64,000 nucleotides of DNA, taken from Rhizobium rhizoryzae. GTDB lineage: Bacteria; Pseudomonadota; Alphaproteobacteria; Rhizobiales; Rhizobiaceae. Position 1 is the stretch's first letter; every line of letters begins with the position of its first letter. The notes under the pieces were generated by a model. That model had not been told where the DNA came from, searched no databases, and was given only the letters and a program-made list of their open reading frames with translations. Location: assembly GCF_011046895.1 (NCBI RefSeq), contig NZ_CP049250.1:124001-188000 (forward strand), in the 5' to 3' direction. The position numbers and the translations under genes were made by a program. Of the stretch, positions 1 to 10,786 are shown piece after piece.

Positions 1-1871
1 CCCTGATCTGCCATCTCGATCAGAGTTCGGGACTCCGAAATAAGGGTCTTGGTGAAGCCATCGAGCATCTGCGTGCGGGCCCCGCCCAGCTTGCTATTGG
101 CCATGTAGCGAGCGGACGCCAGAAGCGTCGAATTGAGAGCGTCGTCCTTGACGCCGAGCTTGCGCAGTTCCGCCGCATTGGCGGGATCTGCCGCCAGCTT
201 CGCGTAACCGGCCAGGGCGCCGCTCGTCTTCAATTCGCTGAGCATGTTGCCAAAGTTGCCGCCATCAATGAGCGGCGTCACGGAGCCAAGATTGGCAAGC
301 TGGGTGGCGGACATCTGACCCAGTTTTGCAAGACGTAACATTCCGTCCATGGATGCCTTTGCATCCTGGAGCAGCGGTGAAACATTTGCATTGTAGAAGT
401 TATTCAGCGTGGTTTGCGCAGCGTCGGCATTGGCTGCCATGAAATCATTCGACATGATGGCGCCGAATGTACTGAAGTAATTGTTGAAGCCGGTCAGTAT
501 ACTAAGTTCTTTACCTTTCTCCTGCCCCGCATATTGCTTGAAGAACCCTCCCTCCACGATATCCGCCTTGAAGGTCGTTTCGAGTTCTGTCTTCAGGGAT
601 GCCACGGCTGCCGTATATTCAGGACCGTGGTCGGCAGCGGTGTCGAACGTCTCGCCGTTCAGGACCCGCTTGTAGAGATCAAGCGTGATCTGGGTCACCT
701 TGGAAGAGACCTCCGGATCGGCGGCAAGCGTTGCCATGGCCTGATCAAGATCCCTGTTGATCTCATCAGCATTACGCTGCGGACGGGACTCCTGCATGGT
801 GCCGTCCAGCAGAGCCTGAAGATAGCCGGCGAAATTGGACTTGGTCTGCAGAAGTTCGGCGTAGCGTGCGACCTTTTCATCCAAAGAATATTTCTCCGGA
901 TGCTCGTAGATATCCATGCCATCGATATCACGCTTCGTCTTGCCATCATTGAACATGGCGTTGAACTGAAACAGTATCTCATGCTGGATCTTGGGATCGG
1001 ATTTTTGCAGAATCGAAAACAGCTTCGACGTTCCCGCGCCGGCAATCTCCGCGTCGACCGTCTTTTGCTTCTGGATTTCGCTATTTTGCTGCTCCGGCAA
1101 AAGACCGAGCGTTCGATCGGAGATCGCATTGCCTTTTTCGTCATAGCCGAGCAATCGTCCGTCCGTTGACGGATTATAGGGCGCAGCATTGGTTCCGGCG
1201 CCGCCGACATCATTGACGCCAGCTGCCGCGGTGGACTTGGATTGCGCACCCGCGCCAGACCCGGAAGAATTTCCGCTTCCGGAATCTCCTGCTGCAGTCA
1301 GACTGGCTACCCTTGAGGAAGTCCCAGTACCCGTTCCGCTGCCAGCCCCGGCGGCGGTGCCGGAATTGACCGTCAGGCTCCCCATTGCGGAGAGGCCGCC
1401 ACCTGACTTGAAGGGCGAAATGGTTTTTATCTGAGGCCTTGCTGCTGCCGGTTGACGGCCAGCACCGCCACCAGAAGCGGGCGCACGACCGCTAGCAGAC
1501 GCGGTTGCGGGAGCGCGCGTGCCGCCGCCGGTTGCGGAACCGCCAGCAGTACCTTTGCCGGGACTGGACAGCGATGCCGTACCGGATCTGGAACTACTTC
1601 CGCCGACTCCTGCACCACGGCTCGCCGTTGAACCGCCTCCCGTCCCGGAGCTAGCGCCAGTACCCGTACCAGTACCAGTACCTGTACCTGTACCTGTACC
1701 TGCACCACGGCTTGTCGATGAGCCACTACCGGCGCTGCTGCCTGCTCCAGCACCAGTTCCAGTTCCCGACCCCTTATTCGACGTTGGCTCGCCGCTTGAG
1801 GTATCACTGGCTGTATCCGCATTCGCGCGCGTAGTCGTCTGGCTATTCGAGAAGCGTGAAATTGCGGCCAT
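1..1871 (-). CDS. Unidentified Gly/Ser/Thr/Ala-rich protein, C-terminus cut by window edge
   Basis: An open frame of 623 codons runs off the left edge, so the C-terminus is missing. The ATG at 1871 follows a good ribosome binding site (GAGGGAGAAGG). I do not recognise the family. Residues about 1-250 are low complexity: Gly, Ser, Thr and Ala dominate and a Gly-Thr dipeptide repeat (about residues 54-67) is encoded by near-perfect hexanucleotide repeats. After about residue 255 the protein becomes ordinary, charged and probably mostly alpha-helical. There is no signal peptide and no clear membrane segment in the visible part. A Ser/Thr-rich N-terminus on a helical body recalls secreted rhizobial proteins such as type III translocators, but no diagnostic motif supports that. 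The gene stands alone, preceded by an unusually AT-rich region. Confidence 0.7.
   Translation of the reverse strand, partial: MAAISRFSNSQTTTRANADTASDTSSGEPTSNKGSGTGTGAGAGSSAGSGSSTSRGAGTGTGTGTGTGTGTGASSGTGGGSTASRGAGVGGSSSRSGTASLSSPGKGTAGGSATGGGTRAPATASASGRAPASGGGAGRQPAAARPQIKTISPFKSGGGLSAMGSLTVNSGTAAGAGSGTGTGTSSRVASLTAAGDSGSGNSSGSGAGAQSKSTAAAGVNDVGGAGTNAAPYNPSTDGRLLGYDEKGNAISDRTLGLLPEQQNSEIQKQKTVDAEIAGAGTSKLFSILQKSDPKIQHEILFQFNAMFNDGKTKRDIDGMDIYEHPEKYSLDEKVARYAELLQTKSNFAGYLQALLDGTMQESRPQRNADEINRDLDQAMATLAADPEVSSKVTQITLDLYKRVLNGETFDTAADHGPEYTAAVASLKTELETTFKADIVEGGFFKQYAGQEKGKELSILTGFNNYFSTFGAIMSNDFMAANADAAQTTLNNFYNANVSPLLQDAKASMDGMLRLAKLGQMSATQLANLGSVTPLIDGGNFGNMLSELKTSGALAGYAKLAADPANAAELRKLGVKDDALNSTLLASARYMANSKLGGARTQMLDGFTKTLISESRTLIEMADQ
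1660..1711 (-). repeat. Hexanucleotide tandem repeat inside the Gly-rich gene
   Basis: Six-base units of the type GGTACA/GGTACT are repeated about seven to eight times, encoding a Gly-Thr dipeptide run. Because the unit is six bases, changes in copy number would alter protein length without shifting the frame. Confidence 0.8.
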
Positions 1872-2224
1872 ACCTTCTCCCTCTCTTCTGGAGCATGATA
1901 AGGTAAAAAATTTCATAAAAATTTAATACTGTCAATAAATCCGTCATTTCACAATATACTTTGTCTATTTTAGAATAAATATTGTCCATAAAATTTGTAG
2001 TTATATTTTTTTATATTTTATATTTCTGCGTAATTTTTACTCACAACCCAAGATAAACATTATTCATCACACCTAGATAATTTCCTAAGTGATTATGCTT
2101 CTGCCATTATTTGAAAGATACATAACGAGAAGACTATACTTGCAGCTCAAAAACACTGCGATGGGGGGCCAATTGGTCTTTGGAGTTTGCTCTGAACTCC
2201 CGATGCGTCCCTGATGTGCGGCAT
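1872..2224. other. AT-rich intergenic region
   Basis: About 350 bases without a convincing gene. From about 1895 to 2140 the sequence is strikingly AT-rich compared with the surrounding high-GC DNA, with several T runs and TATAAT-like boxes in both directions. It must hold the promoter of the Gly-rich minus-strand gene, but no single promoter stands out. A small inverted repeat (GGAGTT / AACTCC, 7-base loop) lies near 2180-2198. The base composition hints at acquired DNA. Confidence 0.6.
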
Positions 2225-2258
2225 AAAAAGACCCGTCAGCCGATGTGGCTGACGGGTC
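2225..2258 (-). terminator. Rho-independent terminator of tex
   Basis: A perfect 12-bp stem (GACCCGTCAGCC / GGCTGACGGGTC) with a 5-base loop is followed on the minus strand by TTTTT. It lies about 30 bases beyond the tex stop codon. Confidence 0.9.
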
Positions 2259-2286
2259 CATAACTTCAGGATAAGGTGATGAATAA

Positions 2287-4605
2287 TCAGCGTTTTTTCA
2301 TCGCTTCAGCCAGGGCCGCACCGAGACCGCCCAATTGGCTTCCTTCGTTTTTCGATGGTTTGGCCTGGGCATGGCGCATGGGATTGCCAGCACCTGGACT
2401 GCGGTTTTCCCGCATGGAAGCCGGTGCCGCCTCGCCGCCATCCTTGCGCATGGTAAGCCCGATGCGCTTACGCTTGGCATCCACTTCCACCACGCGCACT
2501 TTCACCACATCGCCTGCCTTCACAACTTCATGGGGATCCTTCACGAAGCGGTCCGCCAGTTGTGAGACGTGAACGAGGCCATCCTGATGCACGCCAATAT
2601 CGACGAAGGCACCGAAAGCCGCGACATTGGTGACCGTGCCTTCCAGCAGCATTCCAACCTTCAGATCGCTGATCTCATTGACGCCCTCCGCAAAGGTGGC
2701 CGTCTTGAAGCTTGGGCGCGGGTCGCGGCCCGGCTTTTCCAGCTCGGCGAGAATATCCTTCACGGTTGGAAGACCGAACTGATCATCCACGAACTGCTTG
2801 GGATCGAGCCGTTTCAGGGCGGCGCTGTCACCCATCAGGTCGCGAAGGTCACGACCACAGGCAGCCACGATCTTCTTCGCCACGCCATAGGCTTCCGGGT
2901 GGACGGCGGAGGCATCGAGCGGCTCCTTGCCATTGGGAATGCGCAGGAAACCGGCGCATTGTTCGAAGGTGCGGGCACCGAGGCGCGCCACCTTCAAGAG
3001 TTCCTTGCGGCTTGCAAACGGTCCGTTCTGATCGCGATGCACAACGATGGCATCGGCAATTGTGCGCGTAAGGCCCGCGACACGCGCCAGAAGCGGCGAG
3101 GATGCGGTGTTGAGATCTACACCGACGGCATTCACGGCGTCTTCCACCACGGCGTCCAGCGAGCGGGAGAGCTTGCCCTGGTCCACATCGTGCTGATACT
3201 GGCCAACGCCGATGGATTTCGGCTCGATCTTGACGAGTTCCGCCAGCGGGTCCTGCAGACGCCGCGCGATGGAGACGGCGCCACGCAGCGAGACGTCGAG
3301 ATTGGGGAATTCCGCCGCCGCCAGTTCGGACGCGGAATAAACCGAAGCCCCTGCTTCAGACACAATGACCTTGGTGGGCTTTGGACCAGCTGGAAGTGCG
3401 GCTAGCATATCCGCCACCAGCTTTTCCGTCTCGCGGCTACCCGTGCCGTTGCCAATCGCGATCAGATCCACCTTGTGCTTGCGAATGAGGCTGGCAAGTT
3501 CGGCCTGCGTGCCACGCAGATCGTTCTTCGGCGGGAACGGGTAGACGGTCGTCGTTTCCACCAGCTTGCCGGTACCATCCACCACGGCCACTTTCACGCC
3601 GGTACGGATGCCCGGATCGAGCCCCATGGTGGCACGCGAACCGGCAGGAGCCGCCAGCAGCAGATCCTTCAGGTTGCGGGCAAAAACGCGGATCGCCTCT
3701 TCCTCCGAGCGCTCCCGCAATTCGCGCATCAGATCGAGCGAGAGCGACATGGAAAGCTTCACGCGCCAGGTCCAGCCCGCCACATCCATCAGCCATCGAT
3801 CTGCCGGTCCCTTCTCGCCAATCTGGAAGGCTCCGGCAATCATGCGGTGAGTCGGCTTGATCGGTGACGGATCATCCTGATCGACATCGATGGTCAGCGT
3901 CAGAAACTCCTCGTTCCAGCCGCGCAGCATGGCAAGCGCACGATGGCCGGGGGTCGTGGCCCAGCGTTCGGAATGATCGAAATAGTCGGAGAACTTTGCG
4001 CCTGCCTCCTGCTTGCCATCCACGACTTTTGCGCGGAGCGTGGCGTTGTCGCGCATATGCTGGCGCAGGCGGCCCAAAAGGTCCGCGTTTTCCGTAATGG
4101 TTTCGGCCACGATATCCCGCGCGCCGTCGAGTGCCGTCTTCACATCGGCAACCTCGGGCGAGAGATAGGCTTCCGCCAGCTTTGAGGGATCGGCCGCACG
4201 ATTCGCCCAGATGGCGTCCGCCAGAGGCCCGAGACCCTTTTCGCGGGCAATCTCTGCCTTCGTGCGACGCTTCGGCTTATAGGGAAGATAGAGGTCTTCC
4301 AGCTCTGCCTTGGTTACGGCGCGCGCCAGCTTTACCGCCAGCTCGTCGGTCATCTTGCCCTGAGAGTTGATGCTCTCGACAATGGAAGTGCGCCGCGCTT
4401 CCAGTTCGCGCAGATAGACCAGTCGTTCCGCGAGCGTGCGCAACTGCGTATCATCCAGCCCGCCCGTGACTTCCTTACGATAGCGCGCGATGAAGGGAAC
4501 CGTCGCCCCCTCGTCCAGCAATCCGATTGCGGCAACTGCCTGATCCGGGCGGGCGTTGATTTCTGCGGCAATGGTCGCGGCGAGGAGCTTGTTATCGGCA
4601 GCCAT
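2287..4605 (-). CDS. tex: Tex family RNA-binding transcription accessory protein
   Basis: This 772-residue protein matches the usual Tex length and order. It has an N-terminal helical Tex domain, an RNase H-fold YqgF-like domain around residues 325-460 ([16 protein letters not shown]), helix-hairpin-helix repeats around 495-560, and a C-terminal S1 domain around 650-720 ([21 protein letters not shown]). Tex binds nucleic acid and is linked to transcription and RNA homeostasis in the cytoplasm. The last 50 residues form a Lys/Pro/Gly-rich tail. It is transcribed alone, convergent to nothing on its left except the terminator at 2225-2258, and divergent from purD on its right. Confidence 0.95.
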   Translation of the reverse strand: MAADNKLLAATIAAEINARPDQAVAAIGLLDEGATVPFIARYRKEVTGGLDDTQLRTLAERLVYLRELEARRTSIVESINSQGKMTDELAVKLARAVTKAELEDLYLPYKPKRRTKAEIAREKGLGPLADAIWANRAADPSKLAEAYLSPEVADVKTALDGARDIVAETITENADLLGRLRQHMRDNATLRAKVVDGKQEAGAKFSDYFDHSERWATTPGHRALAMLRGWNEEFLTLTIDVDQDDPSPIKPTHRMIAGAFQIGEKGPADRWLMDVAGWTWRVKLSMSLSLDLMRELRERSEEEAIRVFARNLKDLLLAAPAGSRATMGLDPGIRTGVKVAVVDGTGKLVETTTVYPFPPKNDLRGTQAELASLIRKHKVDLIAIGNGTGSRETEKLVADMLAALPAGPKPTKVIVSEAGASVYSASELAAAEFPNLDVSLRGAVSIARRLQDPLAELVKIEPKSIGVGQYQHDVDQGKLSRSLDAVVEDAVNAVGVDLNTASSPLLARVAGLTRTIADAIVVHRDQNGPFASRKELLKVARLGARTFEQCAGFLRIPNGKEPLDASAVHPEAYGVAKKIVAACGRDLRDLMGDSAALKRLDPKQFVDDQFGLPTVKDILAELEKPGRDPRPSFKTATFAEGVNEISDLKVGMLLEGTVTNVAAFGAFVDIGVHQDGLVHVSQLADRFVKDPHEVVKAGDVVKVRVVEVDAKRKRIGLTMRKDGGEAAPASMRENRSPGAGNPMRHAQAKPSKNEGSQLGGLGAALAEAMKKR

Positions 4606-4715
4606 GAGTCATCCTGTTCTCAGATCTGCGGCGACCATAGCGGCAGATCGTGGCAAGGCAACGCCAGCCTGATCACTTCCACAGCTTGAAGACCGTGATC
4701 CGGGCCCGAATGGCC

Positions 4716-4744
4716 TTGACCTTTGCCGCCCCTGCCCTTAACCG
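4716..4744 (+). promoter_or_regulatory. Possible purD promoter
   Basis: A TTGACC box at 4716-4721 is followed after 17 bases by TAACCG at 4739-4744, a weak -10. The spacing to the purD ATG at 4778 (about 27-base leader) is reasonable. The weak -10 keeps this tentative. Confidence 0.3.
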
Positions 4745-4777
4745 CCCAGCATCTCTTTTCAGCAGCGGAGCGCGGCA

Positions 4778-6043
4778 ATGAAGGTTCTTCTGATCGGGTC
4801 TGGTGGTCGTGAGCATGCTCTTGCCTGGAAGCTTGCACAATCCCCCCTGTTGACCAAACTCTATGCCGCGCCGGGCAATCCCGGCATCGCGGAAGAAGCA
4901 GAGCTGGTGTCGCTGAATGTGGAAGACCACGCAGCCGTCATAGCCTTCTGTCAGAAGCAGGCGATCGATTTCGTTGTGGTCGGCCCGGAGGCGCCGCTGG
5001 TGGCGGGTCTTGCCGATGATCTGCGCGCCGCCGGCTTCGTCGTCTTCGGCCCTTCCAAGGCCGCCGCCCAGCTGGAAGGCTCCAAGGGTTTCACCAAGGA
5101 TATCTGCGCCCGCTACAATATTCCAACCGGCGCCTACCAGCGTTTTACCGCTGCGGAACCGGCGAAGGCCTATATTCGCGAACAGGGTGCGCCCATCGTC
5201 GTCAAGGCAGATGGTCTGGCCGCGGGCAAGGGCGTGACGGTTGCCATGACACTTGATGAGGCGCTTGCCGCCGTGGATGATTGCTTTGCCGGTGCCTTTG
5301 GCGCGGCGGGGGCCGAGGTTGTCGTCGAAGCCTATCTGGATGGTGAAGAGGCCAGCTTCTTCTGCCTCTCCGATGGCAAGACGGCCCTGGCGCTGGCAAC
5401 CGCGCAGGACCACAAGCGCGTGGGCGATGGTGACACTGGCCCCAACACCGGCGGCATGGGCGCCTATTCTCCCGCCCCGGTCATGACGCCGGACATGGTG
5501 CAACGCACGATGAAGGAGATCATCGAGCCGACGATCCGCGGCATGGCAGAGAGCGGCTATCCGTTCACCGGAGTCTTCTTCGCGGGGCTGATGATCACCG
5601 CCAAGGGACCAGAACTCATCGAATACAATGTGCGGTTTGGAGATCCTGAGTGTCAGGTGCTGATGATGCGCCTGAAGAGCGACCTCTTGCCAATCCTGTA
5701 TGCCGCCTCCACGGGCACACTGGACCAGGTGAGTGCTGAGTGGCGCGACGAACCGGCGCTGACAGTCGTCATGGCATCCAAGGGTTATCCGGGCGCTTAC
5801 GACAAGGCCACCCAGATCGAACACCTGCCGCAGGCACGCGATGGGGCGAAGGTGTTTCATGCCGGGACGGCGCTCAAGGACGGGCAACTGGTCGCGACAG
5901 GCGGACGCGTTCTGAACCTGACGGCAACCGCAAGCACGGTGGCCGAAGCACAGGCAAAAGCCTATGCGCTGGTGGATGAAGTCCGCTGGGAGAACGGTTT
6001 TTGTCGTCGTGACATTGGCTGGCGAGCGCTCAATCGCGGATAA
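4778..6043 (+). CDS. purD: Phosphoribosylamine-glycine ligase (GAR synthetase)
   Basis: PurD ligates glycine to phosphoribosylamine using ATP, the second step of purine synthesis. At 421 residues it has the family length. The N-terminus [13 protein letters not shown] is the characteristic PurD start, the ATP-grasp region spans about residues 100-290 ([12 protein letters not shown]; later NVRFGDPE, which carries metal ligands), and the C-terminus ends [11 protein letters not shown] as in many PurD proteins. It is a single gene divergent from tex, with the HPE1-like gene following after about 110 bases. Confidence 0.97.
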   Translation: MKVLLIGSGGREHALAWKLAQSPLLTKLYAAPGNPGIAEEAELVSLNVEDHAAVIAFCQKQAIDFVVVGPEAPLVAGLADDLRAAGFVVFGPSKAAAQLEGSKGFTKDICARYNIPTGAYQRFTAAEPAKAYIREQGAPIVVKADGLAAGKGVTVAMTLDEALAAVDDCFAGAFGAAGAEVVVEAYLDGEEASFFCLSDGKTALALATAQDHKRVGDGDTGPNTGGMGAYSPAPVMTPDMVQRTMKEIIEPTIRGMAESGYPFTGVFFAGLMITAKGPELIEYNVRFGDPECQVLMMRLKSDLLPILYAASTGTLDQVSAEWRDEPALTVVMASKGYPGAYDKATQIEHLPQARDGAKVFHAGTALKDGQLVATGGRVLNLTATASTVAEAQAKAYALVDEVRWENGFCRRDIGWRALNRG

Positions 6044-6152
6044 TGGCCGACCGGCAATTGCACGTGTTAACGATGCATTAACCGCGCCTCCTGACTGCTT
6101 GGAAAGATTCTTCTGCTAATTCTCTGCCCTATTATCGGGAAGGGTATTCGCT

Positions 6153-6638
6153 ATGATCAGCTCTGTTCTGGCACTGGTAGCATCTGTTGCAGCCGTATCG
6201 GCAGACATGACATCGATCTCTGTCCTGTCCGGTCAGCCTCTTGCGGCAACACCCAGTGTCGTGCGGATCGCATGCACACACTGTGACGGCAAAGCGCCCC
6301 GGCGTTCGAAATCCGAGTACGTGGTTCCATCGCTGGATGCGGGCCACGAACGGGTTACGATTTCGCAAATCGGCGGAAAGCCGGCGGTTACCCGAACCGA
6401 AAACTTCATGGGTGGTTCGCCGGTTCGTTTCGTCAGCGTCAACCCGATGTGGGTCGAGCGCGAACAGCAACTCATGCTGTCGCGCACCGTGTCACCCACC
6501 AAGAGCGACGGCGTGGACCAGAGGGCGACAACGTCCGCCGTATCGGCGGATGCTGCCCCGAAGCCTGTTGCTGCAACGCCGGTCGAGCAGCCCGCCGCAC
6601 CTGATTTCTCGAAATTCGAGCTTAGGCCAAGCCTTTGA
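6153..6638 (+). CDS. Small secreted protein with HPE1-like domain
   Basis: A 161-residue protein with a short N-terminal signal-like segment (residues 1-17, cleavage likely after SAD or nearby). The core has a Cys-pair motif (CTHC, about residues 47-50), then YVVPSLDAG and a WLGGSP-like GGSPVRFVSV segment. From memory this pattern matches the Rhizobiales family annotated as plant virulence effector HPE1-like, a name borrowed from Liberibacter; that name does not prove an effector role. The C-terminal 50 residues are Ala/Pro rich. The gene is monocistronic; an 18-bp palindrome begins five bases after its stop codon. Confidence 0.6.
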   Translation: MISSVLALVASVAAVSADMTSISVLSGQPLAATPSVVRIACTHCDGKAPRRSKSEYVVPSLDAGHERVTISQIGGKPAVTRTENFMGGSPVRFVSVNPMWVEREQQLMLSRTVSPTKSDGVDQRATTSAVSADAAPKPVAATPVEQPAAPDFSKFELRPSL

Positions 6639-8864
<2,226 letters not shown>

Positions 8865-8888
8865 CAAGCTTTTATCCGATGATGGCAG

Positions 8889-8913
8889 ACGCCGGTCGAA
8901 AGGCCGGCGTTTT
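8889..8913 (+). terminator. Rho-independent terminator of the MCP gene
   Basis: A 7-bp stem (ACGCCGG / CCGGCGT) is followed by TTT and lies 25 bases past the MCP stop. The same hairpin and flanks recur at 10253-10277. Confidence 0.8.
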
Positions 8914-8970
8914 GCGTTTCAGGACAACGGGCACGCTTGGCACCGGCATTCCTGAATCCCGTAAAAACAT

Positions 8971-9026
8971 TCAACCATATTGTTGACTATTTGAAACTTC
9001 GCCGTATATTTAACCACATGGTTGAA
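8971..9026 (+). promoter_or_regulatory. arsR promoter with two operator palindromes
   Basis: A TTGACT -35 at 8983-8988 and TATATT -10 at 9005-9010 are separated by 16 bases. A palindrome TCAACCATATTGTTGA (8971-8986) overlaps the -35, and a second, TTAACCACATGGTTGAA (9010-9026), overlaps the predicted transcription start and the ArsR start codon. Two matching operators bracketing the promoter imply autorepression by the ArsR protein. Confidence 0.8.
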
Positions 9027-9380
9027 CATACGGAACTGGATCTGGTTTTTCACGCACTCGGCGATGCGACACGCCGCCGAATGCTCAGCGAACTGGCGGG
9101 CGGTGAAAAGACGGTAACGCGGCTGGCAGAACCCTATGCCATTTCGCTTGCCGCCGCCTCCAAGCACATCAAGGCACTGGAAAGCGCCGGGCTCATTGAA
9201 CGCGAGGTGCGGGGGCGAACGCATATCTGCCGCCTGTCGCCCCGGCCACTGGCCGAGGCCTATCGATGGCTAAGCTTCTACGAGGGCTTCTGGAATGAGC
9301 GTCTCGACGCTCTGGAACGTGCGCTTCACGAGGACGACCGCGCCCGCCGCAAATCAACGGAAGAAGGAGAACAGACATGA
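9018..9380 (+). CDS. ArsR-family repressor paired with SRPBCC protein
   Basis: A 120-residue winged-helix repressor. The ATG at 9018 fits the family start (MVEHTELDLVFHALGDATRR); an upstream in-frame start at 8937 would lie before the promoter and is rejected. The recognition helix region reads ISLAAASKHIKALESAGLI. No metal-binding Cys pair is present, so this is the non-metal ArsR subgroup that sits beside AHSA1/SRPBCC genes. The predicted transcription start falls at or next to the ATG, so the mRNA may be leaderless. Its stop overlaps the next gene by ATGA, indicating translational coupling. Confidence 0.9.
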   Translation: MVEHTELDLVFHALGDATRRRMLSELAGGEKTVTRLAEPYAISLAAASKHIKALESAGLIEREVRGRTHICRLSPRPLAEAYRWLSFYEGFWNERLDALERALHEDDRARRKSTEEGEQT

Positions 9381-9913
9381 ACGACATCAGCATGCAGGAC
9401 CGCTACGGCACGCTTGCCGGCCCCACAGTGCTTGTTATCAAGCGCCTTCTGCCAGGTCCGATCGAGCGCGCCTGGTCCTATCTGATGGACAGCGACCTGC
9501 GGAGCCGTTGGCTTGCATCGGGCGAAATCACGCCGGAGGTCGGCACGTCATTCGAACTGACATGGCGAAATGACAGCCTGACAGACGGACCGGGCAGCCC
9601 GAGACCAGAAGGATTTGGCGCTGAACATAGCTTGGCCTGTCGGGTGCTGGCCATCGACCCGCCCCGCCGCCTGGCATTCACTTGGGGAACCTCTGCGGAG
9701 GTGGTGTTCGACCTCAAAGAGCAAGGCAACCAAGTCCTCTTCACAATCACCCATAGCGGCGTTGCCGAGCGGGCCATGCTGCTTATGGTCTCTGCCGGCT
9801 GGCATGCACATCTCGACACGCTGCTGGCAGCATCGACCGGGTCGCCGCGTCCGGATTTCTGGACGGAATGGACACGGCTGAAGGCAGAATACGATCGCCG
9901 CCTGCCCACCTGA
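9377..9913 (+). CDS. SRPBCC (AHSA1-like) domain protein
   Basis: A 178-residue START/SRPBCC-fold protein of the AHSA1 type, recognised by the N-terminal IKRLLPGPIERAWSYLMD segment, the later PPRRLAFTW motif, and the C-terminal GWHAHLDTLLA segment. Such proteins bind hydrophobic ligands; the substrate here is unknown. It overlaps the ArsR gene by four bases and is surely co-transcribed with it. Directly downstream is the glyS 3' fragment in the opposite orientation. Confidence 0.88.
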   Translation: MNDISMQDRYGTLAGPTVLVIKRLLPGPIERAWSYLMDSDLRSRWLASGEITPEVGTSFELTWRNDSLTDGPGSPRPEGFGAEHSLACRVLAIDPPRRLAFTWGTSAEVVFDLKEQGNQVLFTITHSGVAERAMLLMVSAGWHAHLDTLLAASTGSPRPDFWTEWTRLKAEYDRRLPT

Positions 9914-9978
9914 TCGCGACGATGCATAGACGTAAAAGGCGTGGACATTCCGAGTTTTTGGCATTCAGGCATGGCCTT

Positions 9979-10126
9979 GATCAGCCGGAGATCTTGGAAA
10001 AATCGCCCGCTGTGCCGGTCGCCTCGCGGATGGCCTTCAACAGGGCCAGACGGTTGGCGCGAACGGCAGGATCTTCATCATTGACGAGCACCGCTTCGAA
10101 GAAGGTATCGACCGGACCGCGCAGCT
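9979..10126 (-). pseudogene. glyS 3'-end fragment
   Basis: This stretch repeats the last about 50 codons of glyS. Positions 10015-10126 match 10813-10924 with two mismatches in 112 bases, and the final codons at 9979-10014 differ in DNA yet still encode [12 protein letters not shown] followed by a stop, against [12 protein letters not shown] in the real gene. There is no 5' part, so it cannot make a synthetase. Homology ends abruptly at 10126, about 15 bases before MCP homology begins. Confidence 0.9.
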
Positions 10127-10141
10127 GCGAGAGAGTCCAAG

Positions 10142-10228
10142 GCGCAGGAGACGACCGCAGTTGCCAAGGGTCTCGCCAACGATACCGGCGATCGTCTCCA
10201 TATTATCCGCGGCTTCCGCGCCGGCTGA
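10142..10228 (+). pseudogene. MCP 3'-end fragment
   Basis: In the MCP frame this encodes [26 protein letters not shown] and a TGA, matching the last residues of the receptor at about 8724-8864 ([24 protein letters not shown]) but with an internal deletion of roughly 50 bases. Homology continues past the stop through the terminator to about 10286, with nearly identical sequence. No upstream MCP coding sequence is present. Confidence 0.9.
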
Positions 10229-10252
10229 CAAGCTTTTATCCGATGACGGCAG

Positions 10253-10277
10253 ACGCCGGTCGAAAGGCCGGCGTTTT
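10253..10277 (+). terminator. Duplicate of the MCP terminator
   Basis: Same ACGCCGG / CCGGCGT hairpin and TTTT tail as at 8889-8913. It sits just beyond the DUF523 stop codon, which is inside the duplicated flank. Confidence 0.75.
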
Positions 10278-10282
10278 GCGTT

Positions 10283-10786
10283 TCAGCAAAGTTTCGCGGC
10301 CAGCGCTTCAATTTGAGAAGGCGCGTAAACGGCAATCCCCTCGGAGCGCAGAAGCGCTGCCGTGACGCCATTGCCTGCGTGTTTCACACCTTTAAAGTTC
10401 CCGTCATAGATTGCCAGGGAGCCGCAGGATGGACTGCCGTCGATCAAGAGAGCGTGGAGACAGCCGTTGTCGCGGGCATGCTTGAGTGCACGCCCTGCCC
10501 CGTCGATGAATGCGGCCGTCACATCGCCACCGGTCAGTTCCACAACGCGGGCGCGACCAGCCAGAACATCCTCGCCGTTAAGGCCGTCTTCGATTTCCGC
10601 CGGAGGACGCGGCACGCTCATGCCGCCCGCAAGTTCAGGACAGAAGGCAACAAGGCGCCCCTCCCCCTTCCACTGTTCGATGAGCGGATGGAGGAGCGGC
10701 TTGCCTTTGCCGTCATAACGGACCGGCTGGCCGAGGAGGCAGGCACTGATGAGGATCCTGCCTGCCGCCATCTCTTCGTTATCCAC
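10283..10786 (-). CDS. DUF523 family protein (TudS-like)
   Basis: A 167-residue protein with the family N-terminus [16 protein letters not shown], then [18 protein letters not shown] and a later DGSPSCGS motif. The cysteines in ACLLG, FCPE and PSCGS are the expected three ligands of an iron-sulfur cluster; characterised relatives remove sulfur from thiouracil, but the substrate here is not known. The chosen start is GTG at 10786, which overlaps the end of glyS by 8 bases, suggesting translational coupling; an ATG at 10771 is an alternative. Its stop lies in the duplicated MCP flank. Confidence 0.85.
   Translation of the reverse strand: MDNEEMAAGRILISACLLGQPVRYDGKGKPLLHPLIEQWKGEGRLVAFCPELAGGMSVPRPPAEIEDGLNGEDVLAGRARVVELTGGDVTAAFIDGAGRALKHARDNGCLHALLIDGSPSCGSLAIYDGNFKGVKHAGNGVTAALLRSEGIAVYAPSQIEALAAKLC

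Noticed and set aside
1660..1711. CRISPR-like repeat
   Set aside because: The units are six bases with no spacers and lie inside a coding frame.
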